Shown here: piece by piece, positions 35,655-46,565 of the stretch
How positions within the stretch are numbered: the first letter of the stretch is position 1
Layout: every line of letters begins with the position of its first letter
Assembly: GCA_963811335.1 (NCBI GenBank)
Contig: CAWERB010000029.1
Location: forward strand, 26,283 to 90,282
Reading direction: 5' to 3'
Source: Trebonia sp963811335
Lineage (GTDB): Bacteria; Actinomycetota; Actinomycetes; Streptosporangiales; Streptosporangiaceae
Length of the DNA: 64,000 nucleotides
Notes under the pieces: generated by a model
Told to the model about the DNA's origin: nothing
Database searches by the model: none
What the model saw: the letters and a program-made list of their open reading frames with translations, nothing else
Position numbers and translations under genes: made by a program

Positions 35655-36305
35655 ATGAGCATCGAGCGGGAGAAGCAGGTTGCCGCGGAAGCGGCCGTGC
35701 TGCTCGTGGAGAACGGCATGACCGTCGGCCTCGGCACCGGCTCGACCGTCGCCTACCTGCTTCCGGCCCTGGCCAAACGGTCGCTCGACATCCTGTGCGC
35801 CGCCACGTCGCCGGCCACCGAGCACGCCGCGCGCGAACTCGGCCTGCGGATAGAGGACATGACGAGCATCGACCGGTTCGACATCACCATCGACGGCGCC
35901 GACCAGATCTCCCCTGACGGCTGGCTGGTCAAGGGCGGCGGCGGCGCGCATACCAGGGAGAAGATCGTGGCCGGGGCGGCGGACCGGTTCGTCGTCATCG
36001 CCGACTCCACCAAGCCGGTCCCGGCGCTGCGCGCCCCCGTCCCCCTCGAGCTCATGTCCTTCGGGCTGCGCGCCACCATGCGCCTGGTCGCCCCGGCCGC
36101 GCTGCGCGATGTCCCGCTGAGCCCGGACGGCGGCGTGATCGCCGACTACCACGGGCCGGTCGGCGACCCGGCGGAACTGGCCGCCCGGCTGTCAGCGACA
36201 CCGGGGGTCGTCGACCACGGCCTGTTCCCGCCGCATATGGTGGCCATGGCCTTCGTCGGCCGGGGCGAGTCGGCGATGAGGATCGACTTCACCCAGGGCC
36301 GCTGA
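35655..36305 (+). CDS. rpiA: Ribose-5-phosphate isomerase A
   Basis: Interconverts ribose-5-phosphate and ribulose-5-phosphate; 216 aa, cytoplasmic. Motifs: ENGMTVGLGTGSTVAYLLPAL (substrate loop GTGST), DITIDGADQISPDGWLVKGGGGAHTREKIVAGAA (catalytic Asp/Lys region) and FVVIADSTKPVP. ATG 35655 follows GTTCGGAC. Its product is the substrate of the phosphoribulokinase at 6.4 kb, so it can feed the Calvin cycle as well as the pentose-phosphate pathway. Many actinomycetes use RpiB instead; having the A type fits the autotrophic gene set. Confidence 0.93.
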   Translation: MSIEREKQVAAEAAVLLVENGMTVGLGTGSTVAYLLPALAKRSLDILCAATSPATEHAARELGLRIEDMTSIDRFDITIDGADQISPDGWLVKGGGGAHTREKIVAGAADRFVVIADSTKPVPALRAPVPLELMSFGLRATMRLVAPAALRDVPLSPDGGVIADYHGPVGDPAELAARLSATPGVVDHGLFPPHMVAMAFVGRGESAMRIDFTQGR

Positions 36306-36325
36306 GCGGAAAGCAGCTCACCGGG

Positions 36326-36895
36326 TCAGCGAAGCAGACCCTTGGTCAGGTCGGCCGGGATGACGGTCACCGTGAACGGACACGACACCGTGAGCGGCCG
36401 GGTCGATGTCGCCTCAAGGGCGTAACCGCCGTCGCGCAGTTCGAAGACGGTTAGCTCGGGACGCGCAGGCTCAGGGTCCACGACCCAGTACGCAGGAACG
36501 CCGAACTTCTCGTATGCCGCCTTCTTCCTGTTCAGGTCGATGAGCGCGGTGCTCGGCGAGCGGACCTCAACCACCAGCAACGGCGGCGCAGTGAACTTCG
36601 CGTCACCCACGTCATCCAGGTGGACCACCACCAAGTCGGGGGCCAGCTCGGTCACCGAGTCGAGCTGGACGGCGGGCTCGGGGACGACGAGGAAGTCTTC
36701 CGGACATGCCGCGCTGAGCACCCCGTACAGTCGCCCGGCCACGGCCTGGTGCACGGTCGTCGGCCGAGGGCTCACGACGAGCACCCCGTCCACGAGTTCG
36801 TACCGGTGGCCGTCACTGGGCATCCGGTCCAGTTCGGCCACGGTGAAGGGACCGCCGAAGCCGGGCCACGCCTCGCCAATGGTCACAGCACTCAT
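36326..36895 (-). CDS. Uma2-family (DUF820) endonuclease-like protein
   Basis: 189 aa in the PD-(D/E)XK fold of Uma2/DUF820 proteins: FTVAELDRMPSDGHRYELVDGVLVVSPRP at the start, then LAPDLVVVHLDD, PPLLVVEVRSPSTALIDLNRKKAAYEKFGVPAYWVVDPEP. The catalytic D, E-x-R/K and K positions are present (PDLVVV, VVEVRSPST, RKKAAYEK). The family is very common in actinomycetes and cyanobacteria; its biological role is not established. It is monocistronic, with its own AT-rich upstream region. Confidence 0.88.
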   Translation of the reverse strand: MSAVTIGEAWPGFGGPFTVAELDRMPSDGHRYELVDGVLVVSPRPTTVHQAVAGRLYGVLSAACPEDFLVVPEPAVQLDSVTELAPDLVVVHLDDVGDAKFTAPPLLVVEVRSPSTALIDLNRKKAAYEKFGVPAYWVVDPEPARPELTVFELRDGGYALEATSTRPLTVSCPFTVTVIPADLTKGLLR

Positions 36896-37260
36896 GCTGC
36901 CTCCTTCTGTTCATGGTGTCCACTCTGCCGACCACCACCGACATTCGAACGCAAAAGGCGGCGCGGCCATCCCGAAGACGGCACCCGGCGAGCAGTAGCC
37001 CGCCCCCGGCCGGGCCGGCCCGCCCGAAGTCCGCCTGGGCGAGCCCCATCCGGGGTGAGCACGCCGCCGGCCTTCTGCTGGGCGGCTGCGGTTTTGCTCC
37101 ATAATGCCTGGTGGAAAGATTCGCATAAAGTTATACATTGTCGTGTATTGACTGATATTTGGCTGATGATTAGCGTTACCGCTGAGTAGGGACACCCCCC
37201 GCGCTCACAGTGCGCAATCAGCGACGCACTGGACCATCCCGCTCCGAAGGGACACCAGAA
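36896..37260 (+). promoter_or_regulatory. AT-rich intergenic region with candidate promoter for the secreted protein
   Basis: Divergent spacer between the Uma2 gene and the secreted-protein gene. 37095-37190 is markedly AT-rich and holds TTGACT (37147-37152) with a TAGCGT-like -10 about 17 bases on, facing right. A pyrimidine-rich and then purine-rich leader leads to GAAGGGACACC before ATG 37261. I looked for a c-di-AMP or other riboswitch and found no convincing match. Confidence 0.4.
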
Positions 37261-39150
37261 ATGCCCCGCAGACCCCGGATGAGGCGGGTGATGCACAGTG
37301 CTATCGCTGTGCTCACCACGCTTGGGACCGCAGGAATCATGGCCGTCGCGGCTAGCGGCGCCCCGGCGTCGGCCGCACCGACAGTTACGCAAGCAGCAGG
37401 GACGGTGAACCCGGAATCGCCTGCTTACGGCCACCCGTACCGGCACGGCGTGACGCCAACCCGCGAGACCGCGCAGAAGATGGCGAGCTGGGCGCAGGCC
37501 CACCCGAACGTCAGGGCCGCGTCCGCGAACAACCTGAGCTACGGCGGCGCGATCGACGGGATCGGCGTCACGAGTGGTCCGGAGAAGGTCTACCTCGTCT
37601 TCTACGGCTCGCAGTGGGGAACGCAGGGCACCAACAGCAGCGGCTACACGACGCTGTCCGGCGACCCGAGCGGGGAGGCCCCTGACCTCCAGGGCTTCTT
37701 CAAGGGCCTCGGCACCGGCAACGAGCTGTGGTCCGGCGTCATGACCCAGTACTGCGAGGGGGTCGCGGCCGGGGCGCAGACCTGCCCCGCGAGCAACACC
37801 GCGCATGTCGGTTACCCCACCGGCGGCGCGCTGGCCGGCGTCTGGGTCGACGAGAGCGCCGCGTCGCCGTCGACGGCGAGCGGGCATCAGCTCGGGGTCG
37901 AGGCGGTCAACGCCGCCGCGCACTTCGGCAACACGACGGCAGCTTCCAACCGGGACGCGCAGTACGTCGTCATCTCACCGAAGGGGACCAACCCGGACAA
38001 CTGGCTGACCCAGGGCTTTTGCGCGTGGCATGACTACAACGGCGACTCAACGCTAAGCGGCGGGGCGGTCTCCTCTTCCTTCGGTGACATCGCCTTCACC
38101 AACCTGCCGTACATCACGGACGCAGGCACGTCCTGCGGCCAGAACTTCGTCAACAGCAATGGCCCGCTCAACGGCGTCACCATCGTGGAAGGCCACGAGT
38201 ACGCCGAGACGGTCACCGACCAGAACCCGGCCGGCGGCTGGACCGACTCCAGCGGTGCGGAGAACGGCGACAAGTGCGCCTGGGTCACGCCGGGCACCAG
38301 CGGCGGATCCTTCGACCTGTCGCTCACCACTGGCACCTACGCGGTTCAGACCACCTGGGGCAACGACGGTTCCGGCGGCGCGGGCGCCTGCCAGGGCAGC
38401 CACGCGATCGTGACCAACGGCAGCGCAGGCAACACGGTCACCGTCACCAGTCCGGGCAACCAGTCCGGCACGGTGGGCACGGCGGTCAGCCTGCAGGTCA
38501 GCGCCACCGACTCCGCGTCCGGCCAGACCCTCACCTACAAGGCATCCGGGCTGCCCGCGGGCCTGTCCATCAGTTCTTCCGGGCTGATCTCCGGTACGCC
38601 CACGACCGCCGCGACCTACTCCGTCACGGTGACCGCGACCGATACGACCGGGGCCGCGGGGACGGCCAGCTTCACCTGGACCGTCGCCACCGCGGGCGGC
38701 AGCGGTGGCAACGTGGTGGCCAACGGCGGGTTCGAAACCGGCAGCCTGTCCAGCTGGACGGCAGCCGGCCCCGCGCACTCCGTTACCACCTCCGGGCCGC
38801 ACAGCGGGACCTACGCCGCCCTGCTGGGGAGCACCTCACCGACCAACGGCAGCTCGACCGTCGCCCAGACGTTCACCGCCGCCGCGGGCGACTCGCATGT
38901 GTCCTTGTGGTACAACGTGACCTGCCCCGATACTGTCACCTTCGACTGGGCGACCGTCACGCTGAAGGACAACACCTCCGGCACCACCGCGACCATGCTG
39001 GCGAAGACCTGCGTCGCCAGCAGCGGCTGGAAGCAGCTGACCGCCACCATCACGGCCGGTCACTCCTATACCCTCACCCTGACCAGCCACGATGACAACT
39101 TCAGCGGCGATCCCACGTTCACCAAGTACGACGACGTCGCGACCTCCTAG
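37261..39150 (+). CDS. Secreted Ig-domain protein, metallopeptidase-like
   Basis: 629 aa. A signal peptide (basic MPRRPRMRR, hydrophobic AIAVLTTLGTAGIMAVA, cleavage near ASA-AP) marks it as secreted. Domain 1 (about 60-390) has GIGVTSGPEKVYLVFYGSQWG and IVEGHEYAETVTDQNP; the HEYAE motif resembles the altered zinc-site HExAE-TDP motif in exordium/PHI-like and related secreted zincin-type proteins, so peptidase activity is possible but not proven. A putative-Ig (He_PIG) domain follows: SLQVSATDSASGQTLTYKASGLPAGLSISSSGLISGTPT. The C-terminal NGGFETGSLSSWT starts a carbohydrate-binding jelly roll. I prefer ATG 37261 (GAAGGGA upstream) to the in-frame GTG at 37210. Confidence 0.8.
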   Translation: MPRRPRMRRVMHSAIAVLTTLGTAGIMAVAASGAPASAAPTVTQAAGTVNPESPAYGHPYRHGVTPTRETAQKMASWAQAHPNVRAASANNLSYGGAIDGIGVTSGPEKVYLVFYGSQWGTQGTNSSGYTTLSGDPSGEAPDLQGFFKGLGTGNELWSGVMTQYCEGVAAGAQTCPASNTAHVGYPTGGALAGVWVDESAASPSTASGHQLGVEAVNAAAHFGNTTAASNRDAQYVVISPKGTNPDNWLTQGFCAWHDYNGDSTLSGGAVSSSFGDIAFTNLPYITDAGTSCGQNFVNSNGPLNGVTIVEGHEYAETVTDQNPAGGWTDSSGAENGDKCAWVTPGTSGGSFDLSLTTGTYAVQTTWGNDGSGGAGACQGSHAIVTNGSAGNTVTVTSPGNQSGTVGTAVSLQVSATDSASGQTLTYKASGLPAGLSISSSGLISGTPTTAATYSVTVTATDTTGAAGTASFTWTVATAGGSGGNVVANGGFETGSLSSWTAAGPAHSVTTSGPHSGTYAALLGSTSPTNGSSTVAQTFTAAAGDSHVSLWYNVTCPDTVTFDWATVTLKDNTSGTTATMLAKTCVASSGWKQLTATITAGHSYTLTLTSHDDNFSGDPTFTKYDDVATS

Positions 39151-39806
39151 TCAGCTCGAAGCCCGCTAGCCGGCATTGAGCCCTTCCGGGCGGCGCGCAT
39201 CGCGCGCCGCCCGGAAGGCGGCCCGGGCACGTTGCTGAGGTCGATTCCGAAGTGATCGCGGTAGGCGGCGAGCACGGCCTGGTCGTCGGGCAGGTTCTCC
39301 TCGGTGCGCTGTCCTGCCGCGGTGCGGATCAGCGTGCGCCCGCTGATCGAGATCCGGCCCTCCCCGGTAAGCCGCGAGCAGATGACGGACCTGGTGAAGT
39401 GCGACCGGGGCGAGGTCTGCTGCCACCAGCAAGTAAGCACGAAGTCGTCCAGCGCCCGCTCGCGCGTCTCGATCCGGTACTGCGGACGGCCGTCCTTGGC
39501 CACGTCTATGTCCCCGTCGGGCAGGCAGGCGAGCAGGAACTGCCCGCCCGGGTCGGCCTGCGCGGACCGGGCATCGGCCAGCAGCGGGTAGGTGCTGTGA
39601 CTGCCGAACCCCACGTCGGCGAGCCAGGGCCCGGTCCCGTCCGGCAGCCGCACGACGAGCGCCAGGTGGTCGAACGGCGGGCCGGGCGTACCGTCGTCGC
39701 CGTAGACCCGCGCGGAGACACGCCTCACCTGAGCGCCCAGGCGCTCAAGCAGGCACGCGAAGGCCCCGTTGAGCTCATAGCAGAAGCCGCCGCGGGTTCC
39801 GGTCAT
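39147..39806 (-). CDS. Arylamine N-acetyltransferase, N-terminally truncated
   Basis: Acetyl-CoA:arylamine N-acetyltransferase fold of 219 aa; full proteins have about 270-280. The catalytic triad survives: Cys in TRGGFCYELNG, His in PPFDHLALVV and Asp in WLADVGFG. The N-terminal about 60 residues, including the helical start and the PFENLD motif, are absent, because homology stops at position 39800 where a different gene fragment begins on the other strand. Loss of this domain usually abolishes folding, so the gene is probably inactive despite an intact frame. It overlaps the secreted protein's stop by four bases, tail to tail. Confidence 0.8.
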   Translation of the reverse strand: MTGTRGGFCYELNGAFACLLERLGAQVRRVSARVYGDDGTPGPPFDHLALVVRLPDGTGPWLADVGFGSHSTYPLLADARSAQADPGGQFLLACLPDGDIDVAKDGRPQYRIETRERALDDFVLTCWWQQTSPRSHFTRSVICSRLTGEGRISISGRTLIRTAAGQRTEENLPDDQAVLAAYRDHFGIDLSNVPGPPSGRRAMRAARKGSMPASGLRAD

Positions 39807-40314
39807 GGTCGGAACTGGAGGACAAGGCCGCCCGGCTGTGCGACTGGATGCCCGGCACCCTCACCGGGCTGCTCCAGTCACCGAGACTACGCCCGCGCCG
39901 TCCTGGCGACGTTCCGGCCGTCACCCAGGAGACGATCGCCGCCCGCCTGGCCGCCGCGTCGAACGGCAGCAGCGCGTGCTCGCCCGTGACGACCCGCCGA
40001 AGGTCACCTTCCTGGTCGACGAGCTGGCCCTCTACAGGCAGGTCGGCACCACCGAGGAGATGGCCGCGCAGATGCGGCACCTGGCCGCCGCCGCAGCCAT
40101 GCCGCAGGTGACCATCCAGGTCATGCCGGCGATCGCGCACCCCGCCAACGCCAGCGGCTTCGTGATCGCCGACGACGCCGTATGGTGCGAGCACGTAGCG
40201 GGCGGGTACGTGTTCACCGACGCCCGGACCGTTTCAGCGCTCGCTACCCGGTTCGATACCCTCAGGGGAGAGTGCTACCGGGTCTCGGAGTCACTGACGC
40301 TGCCCCGCCGATAA
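39807..40314 (+). pseudogene. Remnant of XRE/DUF5753 regulator
   Basis: C-terminal two-thirds of a DUF5753 domain, the ligand-like part of actinomycete XRE regulators. From the junction with the N-acetyltransferase it reads SELEDKAARLCDWMPGTLTGLLQ, then, in other frames, DYARAVLATF, then DDPPKVTFLVDELALYRQVG and MPQVTIQVMPAIAHPANASGFVIADD, ending ATRFDTLRGECYRVSESLTLPRR. The helix-turn-helix half is missing and at least two frameshifts are present. Its 3' end overlaps the convergent ligase by 24 bases. A second, longer copy of this family is at 60.6-61.6 kb. Confidence 0.75.
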
Positions 40315-42018
40315 CCCTTCATGATCATGGAACTGGGGCTCACCCGCGGGCTGGCCCGCGTAGTGGGCGGCGTAGCTGGCGCGCAGCTTGTACTTCAGGA
40401 CCTTGCCGCCGACGGTCTCGGGCAGGGCGTCGGTGAAGATGACGTCCTTGGGCGCCTCGTACCCGGCGAGGGTCTGCCGGGAGAACTTGATGATCTCCTC
40501 CGGGCTCGGCTCGCGGCCGGGGCGGCGGATGACCACCGCGGTGACCGCCTCGCCCCAGTGGTCGTGCGGCAGCCCGATGACGACCGACTTGTCGATGTCC
40601 GGGTGCTGGGCGAGCACGGCCTCCACCCGCAGGCTTGACACGTTCTCCCCGCCGGTCTTGATGATGTCCTTGTAGCGGTCGAGCATGATCCGCAAGCCCT
40701 CGCTGTCGTAGGCGCAGCTGTCGCCGGAGTGGAACCAGCCGTAGCGGAACGCCTCGCGGGTGGCGGCCTCGTCGCGGTAGTAGCCGGACATCAGGGCCGG
40801 CGAGCGGTAGACCGCCTCCCCCGCGATCCCTGGAGACGACGCCAGGTCACCGCCGTCGAGGTCCATGACCATGGAGGCGAGCAGCGGGCTCGGCAGGCCC
40901 ACGTAGTTCAGCTGCGGCGCCGTGCGCGCGTACAGCTCGGGCCACTTGTCCGGCCAGAACCGGTGGCAGCTGATGGACTCGGTCTGCCCGAAGATCTCGA
41001 ACGCGAGCAGGTCGGGCCCGCAGTGCCGCTTCAGCGAGTCCAGCGTGGCGGGCGGCAGCGCCGCCCACCCGTAGACGGCGACCTTCAGGCTGGTGACGTC
41101 CAGTTCCGGGCCCTCGCTGAGTACCGCGTCGATGGACCGCAGCATGGCCGGGGAGCCCGCCCACAGCGCGGTCAGCCGCTCGGCGGCGATCGAGTGCGCG
41201 ATCGCGGCCGGGTTCGGCCGGCGGCCGAGCAGCAGCGTGCCGGCCGACAGGAAGACCGAGTAGACGAAGCACTGGTCGCCGACGTGGTAGATCATCGGCA
41301 GGTAGGTGCACAGCCGCAGCTCGTTCTCGATCCGCAGTCCCCGGGTCAGCGACTGCGCGAAGCCGAGCGCGGCCATGTACGTGCAGCTGTGCGAGATCAT
41401 CACGCCCTTGGGCAGCGCGGTCGTGCCCGAGGTGAACAGGATCTCCCAGATGTCGTCGCCGTGAATCTCCACCTCGGGCTCGGCGTCACTTTGGCCGGCG
41501 ATGAGGTCGGTGAAGCTCAGGCTGCCCTCGACCGGGTCACCGCCGATGGTGATGGTGACCGCGACCGGCAGGCCGCGCTCACCGAACGGCTGCCGCGCCC
41601 GCGGCCATGTCTCGGCGTCGACGACCGCGAACCTGGGCTGGACCAGGTCGATCAGGCCGGCCACCATGTCCGGGGCCATCATCGGGTTGAGCGGCGCGCA
41701 GACCAGCCCGGCCTTCGCCGTCCCGAGCTTGAACAGCAGTGCCTCGACGGAGTTCTCGCAGAACATCATCACGATGTCACCGCGCCGCAGGCCGCGCGCG
41801 AGCAGCGCGTTCGCGACCTGGTTGGCGGCGGCGTCGGCCTGCCGGTAGGTCAGCCGCGCGAAGCGGGGGTCGGCGTAGGCGCCCTCGGCGCCGATGACCG
41901 CCTCCTTGTCCGGGTAGCTCCAGGTCACCCGCTCGGTCAGGTCACCGACGCTGGTGCGCTCCCAGCGGTTGACCGCGCGCCGGTGGTACAGGCTGGTCAC
42001 GTCGAACGAAGGCTCCAT
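40291..42018 (-). CDS. AMP-dependent acyl-CoA synthetase/ligase
   Basis: Adenylate-forming ligase of 575 aa, which activates a carboxylic acid to its CoA thioester. The AMP-binding P-loop is EILFTSGTTALPKGVMISH, then FGQTESISCH, YRSPALMSGYYRDEAATREAFRYGWFHSGDSC, the hinge region LDRYKDIIKTGGENVSS, and the C-terminal catalytic lysine in PETVGGKVLKYKLR. The frame is intact. It is divergent from the carboxylase operon at 42085 (66-base gap), so the substrate probably enters that pathway. Fatty, branched or terpenoid acids are possible. Confidence 0.92.
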   Translation of the reverse strand: MEPSFDVTSLYHRRAVNRWERTSVGDLTERVTWSYPDKEAVIGAEGAYADPRFARLTYRQADAAANQVANALLARGLRRGDIVMMFCENSVEALLFKLGTAKAGLVCAPLNPMMAPDMVAGLIDLVQPRFAVVDAETWPRARQPFGERGLPVAVTITIGGDPVEGSLSFTDLIAGQSDAEPEVEIHGDDIWEILFTSGTTALPKGVMISHSCTYMAALGFAQSLTRGLRIENELRLCTYLPMIYHVGDQCFVYSVFLSAGTLLLGRRPNPAAIAHSIAAERLTALWAGSPAMLRSIDAVLSEGPELDVTSLKVAVYGWAALPPATLDSLKRHCGPDLLAFEIFGQTESISCHRFWPDKWPELYARTAPQLNYVGLPSPLLASMVMDLDGGDLASSPGIAGEAVYRSPALMSGYYRDEAATREAFRYGWFHSGDSCAYDSEGLRIMLDRYKDIIKTGGENVSSLRVEAVLAQHPDIDKSVVIGLPHDHWGEAVTAVVIRRPGREPSPEEIIKFSRQTLAGYEAPKDVIFTDALPETVGGKVLKYKLRASYAAHYAGQPAGEPQFHDHEGLSAGQRQ

Positions 42019-42084
42019 GGCGGCCAGCCTAGACTCCGTGGCACAGTAGTCAATGATGATTCACTACCTAGCCTGGAGTCGCCC

Positions 42085-43684
<1,600 letters not shown>

Positions 43685-43691
43685 GGGCGAG

Positions 43692-45793
43692 ATGCCCGTG
43701 ATCAGGAAGCTGCTCGTCGCCAACCGCGGCGAGATCGCCTCACGTATCTTCCGCACCGCGCGTTCCATGGATATCCAAACGGTGGCGGTGTACTCCGATC
43801 CCGACGCGCGGCTGCCGTACATCGCGGGACGCCGACGAGGCGGTGCACCTGCCGGGCGCCGCGCCGGCGGAGACGTACCTGCGGGCCGAGGCGCTCATCG
43901 ACGCCGCGCGGCGCACCGGCGCCGACGCGGTCCACCCGGGCTACGGCTTCCTGTCGGAGAACGCCGGCTTCGCCCGGGCGTGCGCCGCGGCGGGCCTCGT
44001 CTTCGTCGGGCCGTCGCCCGAGGCCATCGAGGCGATGGGCTCGAAGACAGCGGCCAAGGACCTGATGCGCGCCGCGGGCGTGCCGGTGCTGCCCGGGGCG
44101 GTGTTCGACGAGCGGGCCGCACCTGACGAGGACCAGCTGCGCGCCGCGGCCGCCGAGGTCGGGCTGCCTGTGCTCGTCAAGGCCGCGTTCGGCGGCGGCG
44201 GGCGCGGCATGCGCATCGTCCGTGAGCTCGGCGACGTGGCGGACGCGGTCGCCAGCGCGCGCCGGGAGGCGGCGTCGGCGTTCGGCAACGGCACCGTGTT
44301 CCTCGAGCGGTACGTCGACTCGCCCCGGCACATCGAGGTGCAGATCGTCGGCGACCACGGCGGCACGGTGACGCACCTGTTCGAGCGGGAGTGCTCCATC
44401 CAGCGCCGCTACCAGAAGATCATCGAGGAGGCGCCGTCGCCGGCCGTGGACGACGCGCTGCGCACCGAGCTGTGCCAGGCCGCGGTGGCGGCGGGCAAGG
44501 CCATCGGCTACACCGGCGCGGGCACGGTGGAGTTCGTGCTCGACTCCGCCGGGCGCTTCTACTTCCTCGAGGTGAACACCCGGCTGCAGGTCGAGCACCC
44601 GGTCACCGAGCTGGTCACCGGCATCAACCTGGTCAAGCTGCAGCTTGAGGTCGCCGCGGGCAAGCCGGTCGGCGACCAGGTCCTGCGGGCCGAGCTGAAC
44701 GGCCACGCGATCGAGGCCCGGCTGTACGCGGAGGACGTCCCGGCCGGCTACCTGCCGACAAGCGGCGACCTGCACACGTTCGAGATCCCCGCCGACGGTA
44801 TCGCCGGAGACGGTATCTCTAGACACGGGGGCGTGCGGGTGGACGCGGGCGTCGCCTGCGGCACCCGGGTCAGCACCTTCTACGACTCGATGCTGGCCAA
44901 GGTGATCGGCTACGGCGCCACCCGCGACGACGCCCGCCGCCTGCTCGCCAGCTCGCTGTCCCGCGCCCGGCTGCACGGGGTCACCACCAACCGTGACCTG
45001 CTTGTCGGGATCCTGCGCGAAGAGGAGTTCACCGCCGGCGCCATCGACACCGGGTACCTGGACCGGCATCCCTACGACGACCTCGTCCCCGGCCCTTCTG
45101 CCGCGGCGCGCACGGTGCACCCGCTGGCCGCGGCGCTGGCGGGCGCCGCGGCGCGCCGGGCGGCGGCGCCGGTGCTCGCCAGCCTGCCGTCCGGGTTCCG
45201 CAACAACCCGAGCGCGCCGCAGTCCGTCACCTACGGCGGCGTCGAGCCGGCGGGGCGAGCCGGTCGAGGTGACCTATCGCATCGGCCGGGGCCGCACGGA
45301 CGGGACCGCGGTCACCGCCACCGTCGCGGGCGAGCCCGTGCCGGAGGTCACCGTGCTGTCCGCGGCGCCCGGCGGCGCCGGCCTGACGGGCGGCGGGGTG
45401 CACCGGGCCGTCGAGGTGACCCGGGTCGACCTGGTGTGCGGCGGGGTGCGCCGGGTCGTCGACGTGACCAGGATCGGCTCGGTCAGCTACGTGGACAGCG
45501 CGCTCGGGCACGACGCGCTCACCGAGGTCGAGCGGTTCCCCGATCCCGGAGCCGCGGTGCACGCGGGCTCGCTGCTTGCCCCGATGCCCGGCACCGTGGT
45601 GCGGGTCGGCGTGGCCGCCGGGGACACGGTCGAGGCGGGCGCCGCGATCGTCACCATCGAGGCGATGAAGATGGAGCACGCCGTGCGCGCCCCAGGGCGC
45701 GGCACCGTCACCGCGGTCTGCGTCGCGGTCGGCGCGCAAGTCGACAGCGGCACCGTGCTCGCTGTCGTGGAGGAGGAAACCACCGATGACTGA
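43692..45793 (+). CDS. Acyl-CoA carboxylase alpha subunit: biotin carboxylase plus BCCP (frameshifted)
   Basis: Carries biotin and carboxylates it with ATP and bicarbonate. From ATG 43692: KLLVANRGEIASRIFRTARS. An extra G near 43829 shifts the frame; afterwards come EAVHLPGAAPAETYLRAEALI, HPGYGFLSENAGFA, the ATP-grasp FGGGGRGMRIV, ERECSIQRRYQKIIEEAPSP and EVNTRLQVEHPVTELVTGI. A second extra G near 45256 separates the C-terminal part, which ends in the biotinyl domain APMPGTVVRVGV and the biotin-lysine motif EAMKMEH. The fused alpha architecture equals MccA, AtuF and AccA3-type chains. The gene overlaps the hydratase start by 8 bases. Confidence 0.9.
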
Positions 45794-46565
45794 TCCGGTA
45801 CAGCGTGACCCGGTGCGCTACGAGGTCGTCAACGGCGTCGCCTGGCTGACGATCGACCGGCCCGAGGCGCGCAACGCGCTGAGCAAGGCGGTACGGACGA
45901 GCCTGTTCGAGTGCGTGCGGCGGTTCAACGCCGACGACGGCGCCAAGGTGCTGATCCTCACCGGGGCCGGCGACCGCGCCTTCTGCGCCGGCGGCGACCT
46001 GAAGGAGATGGCGGAGACCGCGCTGCAGGTTCCGCCGCCGGATTTCGCGCCGCAGTTCGGGCGGAACATCCAGGTCGACAAGCCGACCATCGCGGCCGTC
46101 AACGGCGTCGCCTACGCCGGCGGGTTCTTGCTGGCCCAGATGTGCGACCTGGTCATCGCGGCGGAGTCGGCGAAGTTCGCCGTCACCGAGGTGAAGGTCG
46201 GCCGGGGCGCACCGTGGGCCGCGCCGCTGTCCTGGCTGGTCGGGCCGCGCATCGCGATGGAGATCCTGCTCACCGGCGACCCGCTCAGCGCGGCGCGGGC
46301 CCGCGAGGTCGGCCTGGTCAACCAGGTGGTGCCGGACGGTGAGCTGCGCGCGGCGGCCCAGTCGCTCGCGATGAGGATCGCCGCCAACGCGCCGCTGTCG
46401 GTGCGTGCGGCCAAGAAGACCGTCTACCTGTCCGCCCGGATGGGCATGGCCGAGGCTTACGAGGAAGCCGAGCGCATCTGGGAGCCGGTATACACCAGCG
46501 ACGACGCCCAGGAAGGGCCGGCCGCGTTCCGCGACAAGCGGGCTCCCGTGTGGACGGGGCACTGA
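45786..46565 (+). CDS. Enoyl-CoA hydratase/isomerase family protein
   Basis: Crotonase-fold enzyme of 259 aa. NGVAWLTIDRPEARNALSKAV, the oxyanion-hole segment ILTGAGDRAFCAGGDLKEMA, then KPTIAAVNGVAYAGGFLLAQMCDLVIA and EVGLVNQVVPDGEL. In the Atu/Liu pathways the hydratase after the carboxylase hydrates isohexenylglutaconyl-CoA or methylglutaconyl-CoA; this role is inferred from position. The frame is intact. It overlaps the carboxylase alpha gene upstream and the following gene (TGATG), so the four form one operon. Confidence 0.9.
   Translation: MTDPVQRDPVRYEVVNGVAWLTIDRPEARNALSKAVRTSLFECVRRFNADDGAKVLILTGAGDRAFCAGGDLKEMAETALQVPPPDFAPQFGRNIQVDKPTIAAVNGVAYAGGFLLAQMCDLVIAAESAKFAVTEVKVGRGAPWAAPLSWLVGPRIAMEILLTGDPLSAARAREVGLVNQVVPDGELRAAAQSLAMRIAANAPLSVRAAKKTVYLSARMGMAEAYEEAERIWEPVYTSDDAQEGPAAFRDKRAPVWTGH

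Noticed and set aside
36896..37260. Possible riboswitch before the secreted protein
   Set aside because: Secreted wall-active proteins in actinomycetes often follow c-di-AMP riboswitches, but the conserved blocks could not be found.
39147..39806. Full-length N-acetyltransferase with frameshifted N-terminus upstream
   Set aside because: All frames upstream of 39806 on the minus strand were checked and lack the N-terminal family motifs; instead the plus strand carries a DUF5753 fragment.
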